Shown one piece after another: positions 54,522 to 61,637 of a stretch of 64,000 nucleotides of DNA. Positions within the stretch are counted from its first letter, which is position 1, and each line of letters opens with the position of its first letter. The position numbers were made by a program, and so were the translations under genes. This DNA comes from Leptolyngbya sp. O-77 (GTDB lineage Bacteria; Cyanobacteriota; Cyanobacteriia; Elainellales; Elainellaceae), in NCBI RefSeq assembly GCF_001548395.1, contig NZ_AP017367.1, forward strand, positions 781,001 through 845,000, given 5' to 3'. The notes beneath the pieces are model-generated. The model saw only the letters and a list, made by a program, of their open reading frames with translations, did no database searches and was not told where the DNA came from.

Positions 54522-55520
54522 TTACGGCTTGAGCTGGGTTGACTCGCCATTGAGATTGCGCTGGCTCACCTGCTCGACGAAAAACTCTTCGAGCGATCGC
54601 CGCGCCAGGTTCATCCCCACCAACTGCCCGCGCATTAGCTCCAGGCTGGCGATAAAGTCCTGCGGGTGGCCGTGCAAATGTCCCTGCCACAGTCCTTCTT
54701 TGAATTCCAGGTCGGGAATCCACTGCTGCAAAACGTTGGGCGTGCTGCCGCTGACTTTGACGAAATAGCGGTCGGCGGTGCCCAGCAGTTCTGTCAGCGT
54801 GCCGATGGCAATGAGTTCGCCCTGGCACAGGATGGCAATGCGATCGCACACCTTTTCCACATCCGACAAGACGTGGCTATTGAAAAAGATCGTCTTGCCC
54901 TGGTCTTTGAGCAGTTGGATAATCTCGCGGATCTGGTATCGGCCGAGCGGGTCTAGCCCAGACATCGGCTCATCTAAAAACACCACTTCGGGATTGTTGA
55001 TCAGCGCTTGGGCCATGCCGACACGCTGCAACATGCCCTTGGAATATTGCCGGAGTTGCTTTTTCTCCGCAGCAGCCCGCGATAGCCCCACCAGGTCAAT
55101 CAGTTCGGGAATACGCTTGCGCTGCACGTCGGCGGGAATCTGGAATAGCCCGGCGGCATATTGCAAAAACTCGCGCCCGGTCAGGTAGTCATAGAAATAG
55201 GGATTTTCCGGCAGATAGCCGACTCGCTGCTTGACGGCGCGATCGCCCAGCGGCTTGCCCAACAGCAGCCCGCGCCCTGCCGTAGGGCGAATAATGCCCA
55301 GCAAAATTTTCAGCAGCGTGGTTTTGCCTGCGCCATTTTGCCCCAGCAGCCCAAAGGTCTCCCCTTCGTAAATTTGTAGCGAACAGTCTTTGAGCGTGGA
55401 GATTTTTTGGTTGAGCCAGAAGCCTGTGCGATAGACCTTTCGCAGATGAGAAGTCAGCACCACGGCGGGGCGCTCGGCAGCGGATGAAGGTAAGGCGGGA
55501 GGAGGTGGGGACGAGTCCAT
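54522..55520 (-). CDS. ABC transporter ATP-binding protein
   Basis: 332 residues from MDSSPPPPALP (the frame extends 14 codons upstream). There is a short N-terminal Pro-rich lead, then an ABC domain: Walker A GLLGQNGAGKTT, Q-loop at YLPENPYFY, signature motif QYSKGMLQRVG (variant of LSGGQ), Walker B VVFLDEPMSGLD and switch FNSHVL. A C-terminal extension follows the ABC core, as in CcmA/gliding-type exporters. No permease gene is adjacent; the usual permease partner lies elsewhere or has been lost with the deletion at its 3' side. Confidence 0.92.
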   Translation of the reverse strand: MDSSPPPPALPSSAAERPAVVLTSHLRKVYRTGFWLNQKISTLKDCSLQIYEGETFGLLGQNGAGKTTLLKILLGIIRPTAGRGLLLGKPLGDRAVKQRVGYLPENPYFYDYLTGREFLQYAAGLFQIPADVQRKRIPELIDLVGLSRAAAEKKQLRQYSKGMLQRVGMAQALINNPEVVFLDEPMSGLDPLGRYQIREIIQLLKDQGKTIFFNSHVLSDVEKVCDRIAILCQGELIAIGTLTELLGTADRYFVKVSGSTPNVLQQWIPDLEFKEGLWQGHLHGHPQDFIASLELMRGQLVGMNLARRSLEEFFVEQVSQRNLNGESTQLKP

Positions 55521-55923
55521 TGGGAGAGCTGAAGCGCAAAATCCAGCAGAGGCTGTACACAATCTTAGAACAGGACAGGGCTTAAAGACGGCTGAAAGTG
55601 CTGATCTTTCGTATGCGCCTGGCGAAAAAATTTTGCCGGGTGGCTGTGCGTCTTCATGGAATTTGAGGCATTTTCCACAATTTTTGCGAAAAAGCTTGTA
55701 GCTTAAGCAGATTTAAATCCCTCCCTGGAGTATCTTGCAAACATCGACGCTACTGGCCAAGTCAACGTGGCGATGGATAGCGACCGATGGCGACGGAGGG
55801 CGATCGCCCTTATCTCCCTTCGAGTCTGCGGCTGATCTGCCCCTTGCTCATCTGCGGCTTGCGGAATAAGCAACAAACGACAAAGTCTATATTTTAATCT
55901 GCGACTTTTTTTCTGCCCGATCG
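55521..55923. other. Divergent spacer
   Basis: 403 bp between the ABC ATPase and the MASE1 gene with AT-rich patches (55620-55720). A CTGCGGCTGATCTGCCCC / CATCTGCGGCTTGCGG partial repeat lies at 55826-55864. No gene is seen. Confidence 0.5.
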
Positions 55924-57714
55924 GTGATTTCCCCCCGCCCTCTCCGACTTGCACTGCCCAGCCTCGCTCAACTTTGGAAGCAGGCTGCGGTTGCCCTGGC
56001 GTACTATGCTGCGGCTCAGTTTTCGATTGCCTATGCCACGCTGCCCGAAGCCGCTTCCACGCCCGTCTGGTTTGCAGGTGGTGTGGCGGTGGGGGCGATG
56101 CTGTCCTTTGGGGTAGACCTCTGGCTGGCAGTTTTTATCAGCATTCTGGTGCTGGAGTTTGTCTTTTTTAAGGGCTGGCTGGGGCTGGAAAACCTGATGC
56201 TGGCGATCGCCATCACGTTTATGGCCACGCTGGGAAAGGTGCTGGCGGCGGTGTGGAGCGATCGCCTCACCCAGTCCCGCTCTCCGCTCGATTCTCCGGG
56301 TGACGTGGTGCGCTTTATCCTGGCGGCGTTTCTTAGCCACCTGCCTATCGGGATGCTCTGCGCCGCGCTGGTTTGCACCTTTGGCAAAGCGCCCTGGGTA
56401 GCCTATCGTCAGGTGTTTATCACCTGGTGGCTGAGCGATGCCTTTGGCATTGTGCTGGTGGCTCCGCTACTGCTGGCCTGGAGCAGCACGCGATCGCTCG
56501 ATCTGTTCCAGTTTCGTACTGCCATTCGGCAGCACTGGCTAGAGGCAGCGGCAATGGTGGCGTTGGTGATTGGCATCAGCGAGGTGGCGCTGGTGGGCGA
56601 CTATCCGGTGGAATATCTGCTGATTCCAGTCATTGTGTGGGCAGCGTTTCGGTTTCGCTCACCGGGGGCGACGCTGATAATGGTGCTGCTGTCGCTGCTG
56701 GCAGTGATCAGCACGGCACAGGGTCGGGGTTCTTTTGCCCGCGCCTCGATGAATGAGTCGCTGCTGCTGCTCCAGTCTTGCATTGCGGTCATTGCTCTAA
56801 CTACGCTGCTGCTCTGCGCCGTGTTGCACCAAAACGACCAATCCAAACAAGCCCTGCGAGACGCGAATCAAAGCCTAGAAGACCGTGTACAGCAGCGCAC
56901 CGCAGAGCTGGCCGAGGCCAATGCAGCAATTGTGGACTTGAACGAACGGCTGAAGCAAGAAAATCTGCGAATGGCCGCCGAACTGGACGTAGTGCGCCAG
57001 ATCCAAGACATGATCCTGCCTACGCCGGAGGATCTGAGCGCGATTCAAACGCTAGATGTGTCCGCCTTTAGTGACCTGGCCGATGAAGACAGTACCGACT
57101 ACTTTGACGTGCTGGAAACCGATGGCATTATCACGCTCAGCGTGGGTATCGTGGGCGGGCGCGGGCTGGAAAGTGGCGTGCTGATGCTGATGGTGCAAAC
57201 GGCCGTGCGGACGCTGGCAGAACTGCGCGATCGCAACTCGGTGCGCTTTTTGCAAACCCTCAACCGCACGCTGTACAAGAACATCGAGCGCATGAGTACC
57301 CAGCAGCGCCTGACCCTGGCCGTGCTGAATTATCTCAATGGCAGCCTCAGCATCAGCGGACAGCATGAGGATCTGGTCGTGGTGCGGGCATCGGGGCGCG
57401 TGGAGCGGGTCAGCATGACGGATCTAATCCTGCCGCTGGGGCTGGAGTTTGACATCACCGCTTTCACCAAACGCGCCTCCGTCGAGTTGCAACCTGGCGA
57501 CGGCATCGTGCTGTATACCAGCAGCCTGCCCAGCGCCGTGGATGAAAACGGCATCATGTATGGGCTAGATCGGCTGTATAAAGTCATCGCCCAAACCTGG
57601 ACACAGCCAGCAGTCTTCGTCCGTCGGGCGGTGATTCAAGACGTGCGCCAGCACATGGGCCAGGAAAACGTCCTGGACAACCTCTCGCTGCTCGTCCTCA
57701 AGCGCCGTCTGTGA
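55924..57714 (+). CDS. MASE1 membrane sensor with degenerate PP2C (SpoIIE/RsbU-type) domain
   Basis: 596 residues. Residues about 15-300 are a MASE1 sensory domain with eight or so membrane helices (TPVWFAGGVAVGAMLSFG is characteristic). A coiled coil follows (about 310-360, DRVQQRTAELAEANAAIVDL), then a RsbU-type PPM phosphatase fold. The first metal Asp pair survives in TDYFDVL, but the GDVTGHG motif is GIVGGRG (Asp lost) and the TDG motif is LYTSSLP (Asp and Gly lost); the last Asp region is LDNLSLL. The protein is therefore predicted to be a pseudophosphatase. The start is GTG 55924 with no clear ribosome site. Confidence 0.85.
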   Translation: MISPRPLRLALPSLAQLWKQAAVALAYYAAAQFSIAYATLPEAASTPVWFAGGVAVGAMLSFGVDLWLAVFISILVLEFVFFKGWLGLENLMLAIAITFMATLGKVLAAVWSDRLTQSRSPLDSPGDVVRFILAAFLSHLPIGMLCAALVCTFGKAPWVAYRQVFITWWLSDAFGIVLVAPLLLAWSSTRSLDLFQFRTAIRQHWLEAAAMVALVIGISEVALVGDYPVEYLLIPVIVWAAFRFRSPGATLIMVLLSLLAVISTAQGRGSFARASMNESLLLLQSCIAVIALTTLLLCAVLHQNDQSKQALRDANQSLEDRVQQRTAELAEANAAIVDLNERLKQENLRMAAELDVVRQIQDMILPTPEDLSAIQTLDVSAFSDLADEDSTDYFDVLETDGIITLSVGIVGGRGLESGVLMLMVQTAVRTLAELRDRNSVRFLQTLNRTLYKNIERMSTQQRLTLAVLNYLNGSLSISGQHEDLVVVRASGRVERVSMTDLILPLGLEFDITAFTKRASVELQPGDGIVLYTSSLPSAVDENGIMYGLDRLYKVIAQTWTQPAVFVRRAVIQDVRQHMGQENVLDNLSLLVLKRRL

Positions 57715-57807
57715 AGTTAACGCAATGCCCCTTCAACGGTAAAATAGGCGATCGCTCAAGAATATTGTCAATCCTAAGTAGGTAGACCAAATTAAAAACC
57801 AGATCTT

Positions 57808-57846
57808 AAACCCTGCGCCGCCTGCTGCGCGGGCAGCGCAGGGTTT
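57808..57846 (+). terminator. Strong hairpin downstream of the MASE1 gene
   Basis: Perfect 11-bp arms AAACCCTGCGC and GCGCAGGGTTT around a 17-base loop that can itself pair (CCTGC with GCGGG-like bases). It is followed by ATAGTTTTATGTTT. It is probably a terminator; being upstream of leuB by about 100 bp, a regulatory role for leuB cannot be excluded. Confidence 0.7.
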
Positions 57847-57944
57847 ATAGTTTTATGTTTATTCACGTCTATCCACTCATCAATGGTTTTGGGTTTGTTC
57901 TAACCCCTAACCCCCAACCCCTAACCCCTGATCCTTAGCACGCT

Positions 57945-59030
57945 ATGACCAAAACCTACCGCATCACCCTCCTCCCTGGCGACGGCATTGGCCCCGAAAT
58001 CATTGCCGTATCCGTTGATCTGTTGAAAAAAGTGGGGCAGCAGTTGGATCTCAGCTTCGAGTTTCAGGAGGCGCTGCTGGGCGGGGCGGCGATCGACGCG
58101 ACGGGTAGCCCGCTGCCCGCCGACACGCTGGAACTCTGCAAAAACAGCGATGCGGTTCTCCTGGCGGCGATTGGCGGCTACAAATGGGACACCCTGCCCA
58201 ACGACCAGCGGCCAGAGCGCGGCTTGCTGGGGCTGCGGGCCGGGCTGGAGCTATTTGCCAACCTGCGCCCCGCCAGCATTTTGCCGCAGTTGGTCGATTC
58301 TTCCAGCCTCAAGCGCGAGGTGGTGGACGGCGTGGATATTATGGTAGTGCGCGAGCTGACAGGCGGCATTTACTTTGGGCAGCCACGCGGCATCTTCACC
58401 AGCGAAACGGGCGAACGGCGCGGCGTGAACACGATGGTCTACACCGAGTCGGAAGTGGAGCGGATTGGGCGCGTCGCCTTTGAAGCTGCCCGCAAGCGTC
58501 GCAAAAAACTCTGCTCCGTAGATAAATCCAACGTGCTGGAGGTGTCGCAATTGTGGCGCGACTCTATGACCAAACTCGCGGCCGATTATCCCGATGTGGA
58601 GCTGACCCACATGTACGTGGACAACGCCGCCATGCAGCTTTTGCGAAATCCCAAGCAGTTCGACACGATCGTCACGGGCAACCTGTTTGGCGACATTCTC
58701 TCCGACGCAGCGGCTATGTTGACGGGCAGCATCGGTATGTTGCCCTCCGCCAGCCTTGGCTCCTCCGGGCCAGGCCTGTTTGAACCCGTCCACGGCTCTG
58801 CCCCCGACATTGCGGGCCAAGACAAAGCCAATCCGCTGGCGCAAGTGCTGAGCGCGGCGATGATGCTGCGCTATGGGCTGAACGAACCCGAAGCGGGCGA
58901 TCGCCTCGAACGGGCCGTCCTCAAAGTCCTCGACCAGGGCTACCGCACAGGCGATATCATGTCCGACGGGATGACCCTGGTGGGCTGCAAAGCGATGGGC
59001 GAGGCGCTGCTGGCGGCGCTGGAAGACTAG
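57945..59030 (+). CDS. leuB: 3-isopropylmalate dehydrogenase
   Basis: Third step of leucine synthesis: NAD-dependent oxidation and decarboxylation of 3-isopropylmalate. The 361 residues are typical. The substrate loop is GLRAGLELFANLRP, with VVRELTGGIYFGQPRG (Arg and Tyr contacts), the Lys in CSVDKSNVLE and the Asp in MYVDNAAMQL and NLFGDILSDAAAML (metal ligands); NAD-specific GLFEPVHGSAPDIAGQ follows. The spacer just upstream contains a TAACCCCTAACCCCC run of no obvious function. Confidence 0.97.
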   Translation: MTKTYRITLLPGDGIGPEIIAVSVDLLKKVGQQLDLSFEFQEALLGGAAIDATGSPLPADTLELCKNSDAVLLAAIGGYKWDTLPNDQRPERGLLGLRAGLELFANLRPASILPQLVDSSSLKREVVDGVDIMVVRELTGGIYFGQPRGIFTSETGERRGVNTMVYTESEVERIGRVAFEAARKRRKKLCSVDKSNVLEVSQLWRDSMTKLAADYPDVELTHMYVDNAAMQLLRNPKQFDTIVTGNLFGDILSDAAAMLTGSIGMLPSASLGSSGPGLFEPVHGSAPDIAGQDKANPLAQVLSAAMMLRYGLNEPEAGDRLERAVLKVLDQGYRTGDIMSDGMTLVGCKAMGEALLAALED

Positions 59031-59037
59031 CAGGTTG

Positions 59038-59155
59038 CCCTCATCCCCCAACCCCTTTTCCCAAGTCGGGAGCAGGGGAGCAAGAGAGGCTTGAAGTCCC
59101 TCTCCTAGAGCGGGAGAAGGCTTAAAGCCTTCGGGATACCAGAAAAGGGTGAGGG
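59038..59155. repeat. Dispersed inverted-repeat element between leuB and rsmI
   Basis: It begins CCCTCATCCCCCAACCCC and ends AAGGGTGAGGG, with internal TCGGGAGCAGGGGAGCAAG and TCCCTCTCCTAGAGCGGGAG blocks and a 17-bp palindrome GAAGGCTTAAAGCCTTC (59116-59132). This layout matches a repeat commonly scattered in cyanobacterial spacers. It separates two convergent genes and can act as a terminator. Confidence 0.8.
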
Positions 59156-59183
59156 GAATCAGCAACGTTGCACATCCCGTCGC

Positions 59184-60008
59184 TTAATCTGGCAGCGTCA
59201 GGGCCAACTGGTAGAGGTCGCGGCGGGGGAGTTGGGTCTGCTGGGCAAGCTGGCGGCTGGCCTGGGAGCGGGAGAGTCCCTGCTTGAGAAGCGCGGTCAG
59301 TTCAGCTTTCAGGGCAGATTCCGACAACACCACAGGGGCGGCTATGCTGCCTGCCAGCAGGACAGTGTATTCGCCCTGGGGGTCGCGGGTTTCGTAGTGG
59401 GCGATCGCCTCCTGCACGGTGCCGCGCCAAAATTCTTCGTGCAGCTTGGTCAGTTCCCGTGCCAGCACAATAGGGCGATCGCCGCCAAAGGTGTCCGAAA
59501 AATCCGCCAGAGTCTGCCGCAGGCGGTGGGGTGATTCGTAAAACACCAGCGTCCGCGATTCAGCCTGGAGCGCATCGAGGCGATCGCGCCGCTCTTTGCC
59601 CTTGGCGGGGAGAAATCCTTCAAACACAAAGCGGTCGGTGGGCAGACCAGCGGCGCTGAGGGCCGTCACCACGGCGCTGGCTCCCGGAATCGGCACGACG
59701 GGAATCCCCGCCTCGACGCAAGCCTGCACCAGCTCATAGCCCGGATCAGAAATTCCGGGCATTCCCGCATCGCTGACCAGCGCAATGGACTGTCCCTGCG
59801 TTAGGCGGGCAAGCAGTTCCGGCAGGCGACTGGTGCGGTTGTGGTCGTGATAGCTGATCTGAGGCGTGGTGATCTGAAAATGCTGGAGTAGCTTGCCCGT
59901 GTGGCGCGTGTCCTCAGCGGCGATCGCCTCCACCTCCCGCAAAATCCGCACTGCCCGAAAGGTCATGTCTTCCAGATTACCGATGGGCGTAGCGACGACG
60001 TAGAGCAT
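59184..60008 (-). CDS. rsmI: 16S rRNA (cytidine(1402)-2'-O)-methyltransferase
   Basis: Tetrapyrrole-methylase-fold enzyme that 2'-O-methylates C1402 in the ribosomal P site. 274 residues from MLYVVATPIGNLEDMTFRA, the family N-terminus (the frame is open 39 codons further upstream, rejected). Motifs are EDTRHTGKLL, SDAGMPGISDPGY (SAM site), FEGFLPAKGKER and FYESPHRL. The C-terminal part (LKAELTALLKQGLSRSQASR) is the usual small domain. The GST gene lies 49 bp upstream on the same strand. Confidence 0.95.
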   Translation of the reverse strand: MLYVVATPIGNLEDMTFRAVRILREVEAIAAEDTRHTGKLLQHFQITTPQISYHDHNRTSRLPELLARLTQGQSIALVSDAGMPGISDPGYELVQACVEAGIPVVPIPGASAVVTALSAAGLPTDRFVFEGFLPAKGKERRDRLDALQAESRTLVFYESPHRLRQTLADFSDTFGGDRPIVLARELTKLHEEFWRGTVQEAIAHYETRDPQGEYTVLLAGSIAAPVVLSESALKAELTALLKQGLSRSQASRQLAQQTQLPRRDLYQLALTLPD

Positions 60009-60057
60009 TTTAGAAATTTCAAAGGCAATCTGGGTCAGCGACTCGCACTTGGCTAGC

Positions 60058-60735
60058 TTAAATGTAAGCCAACCCCGGCGGCAGGGGTTCTCCACAGCGC
60101 TGATGCACAGCGGCGATTTTTTCAAGTAGCCAGGGATGCGCGTCTCGATAGTGGGGCAGCAGCGCCAGCGGGCTGAGCAGGGCGGCGGCGGCGAGGTCGG
60201 CGGCGGTGAACTGGGTTCCCACGAGATATTCGCAGTCTTTCCAGTGCTGCTGGAGGTAGGTGAGCGCGTCAGTCAGGCGATCGCCCGCCAGCTTGACCCG
60301 CGCCGCGTTCATGCCGTATTGTCGGCGCACGATGGCAATCACAGCCTGGCTCATCAGCGAGGGGTCGATAGCTTTGCCCTCGCCAGCGCGATAGTCGTAG
60401 TAAACAAAGCGCGTAGCAACACCAACGCTCTCGTCGAGCCAGTCTTCAAGCTGTTTCACCTGGCTGCGCTGAACCGGATCGGCAGGATAGAGCGGTGGGT
60501 CGGGCTGGTGCTGGTCGAGAAATTCAAAAATGTGGCTAGAGTCGGCGATCGCCCCTGGCTGCCCCTCTAGCTCTGGCAGCAGCACAGGCACGGTGGTAGT
60601 CCCCGTCAGCGGCTTCAGCTTCAGGGCGTGCAGCCCCGGGGTCAGATTTTCCACCGTGAATGGCAGTTGCTTATAGCCCAGCGCCAACCGAGCTTTGCGG
60701 CAATAGTGGGAGGTGCTGAATTGCAGCAGGTGCAT
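60058..60735 (-). CDS. Glutathione S-transferase family protein
   Basis: 225 residues from MHLLQFSTSHYCRKARLAL. The N-terminal thioredoxin-like domain has the SHYCRKAR element at the active-site position and VPVLLPELEG-IADSSHIFEFLD, which holds the cis-Pro and the Ser that binds glutathione. The C-terminal helical domain ends with FTAADLAAAALLSPL, the conserved N-capping box Asp. The reaction is unknown; detoxification or dehalogenation-type chemistry is typical. It may be co-transcribed with rsmI. Confidence 0.88.
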   Translation of the reverse strand: MHLLQFSTSHYCRKARLALGYKQLPFTVENLTPGLHALKLKPLTGTTTVPVLLPELEGQPGAIADSSHIFEFLDQHQPDPPLYPADPVQRSQVKQLEDWLDESVGVATRFVYYDYRAGEGKAIDPSLMSQAVIAIVRRQYGMNAARVKLAGDRLTDALTYLQQHWKDCEYLVGTQFTAADLAAAALLSPLALLPHYRDAHPWLLEKIAAVHQRCGEPLPPGLAYI

Positions 60736-60967
60736 GGGTCTTGACCAATAAAAATCCACGGCAGAGGCCTCTCTCAGCATACGCGCATTGGAATACCCGT
60801 ATTGCCAGAATTCCAGAGGGGCGATCGCCGTGGATAGCTGATCGAGATGAAACGTCAGGTGAATGAAGCTAGAACACGAGAATGAACTGAGTTAGCCAAT
60901 ACCAGCGATAGGCAGACAAGCGATGAGTAGACGGTGAATGCGAAACGGCAGGCTAACTCCCAACAAA

Positions 60968-61111
60968 CTACGGCGTGGTCGTGGGCGAAGGAGCGGGCGA
61001 CTCGGTGCCAGCGGGCGACTCGGTGCCAGCAGGCTCACTGCCACCACCGCAAGCGCCCAGCATGGCTGCCAAACCCAGCGTGCAGACCAAAGCAACTAGC
61101 TTCTTGTACAT
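60968..61111 (-). CDS. 47-residue putative lipoprotein
   Basis: A short gene reading MYKKLVALVCTLGLAAMLGA then Cys: a textbook type II signal peptide with lipobox LGAC (Cys 21). After cleavage only 27 residues remain, GGGSEP followed by two copies of an AGTESP unit and a Thr/Pro tail. The two units are an exact 18-bp tandem duplication at 60993-61028. GAGG lies about 8 bases before the ATG. Comparable tiny lipoproteins occur in cyanobacteria, function unknown; membrane-anchored low-complexity tails or toxin-antidote (entericidin-like) roles are only analogies. Confidence 0.75.
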   Translation of the reverse strand: MYKKLVALVCTLGLAAMLGACGGGSEPAGTESPAGTESPAPSPTTTP

Positions 61112-61571
61112 TCTTAGATCCTCATTTCGTAGGGGTTAGGTGTAAAGAAAAGCATCCGAGATGCTCGAAAGCAAGGCACTGCCTACGTTTCAGACAGTCG
61201 GCACTTTACCACAGGTAAATGAACAAAAACGAACCAAATCAGTTCTATCAGATCCCGTGAATAATGTGTCTCAGCCAACAATCAGAGGTTTTAATCGGTC
61301 GCAGGGTGTAACTTTGGGTTGCCCCATCACTAGAAAATTTCAGGTTGTGTTTTGCTGGATCGGTTCCAGCCCGTTTTGGGAACGCTGAAGGCAGTCCCTA
61401 GCAACCGAGTGACCCATGTTCAAATTCTGCTTCAAGCTTTTTCTGTCTGGCCAGCCAGACTCCAGCAAACAAGCTTCAGAAAATGGGGAAAACGGCTCCA
61501 GACTTTCCCAGCTTGCATAAGATGTAAGGCAGATATCAGGCATCGCTTCTTTCACAAGTTCCCTGGGCAGC
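61112..61571. other. Divergent spacer
   Basis: 460 bp between the lipoprotein gene and the MFS-HEAT gene. It contains both presumed promoters; no tRNA, repeat or known riboswitch was recognised. Confidence 0.5.
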
Positions 61572-61637
61572 ATGGCAAGGACGGGTGGATCATCGCGCAC
61601 AACCTCAGCAAAGAAATCCCGGCTTCCCTCCGGACGG

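Noticed and set aside
57899..57940. Telomere-like TAACCCC repeats before leuB
   Set aside because: A short degenerate run typical of cyanobacterial spacers; it has no telomeric meaning in a bacterial chromosome.
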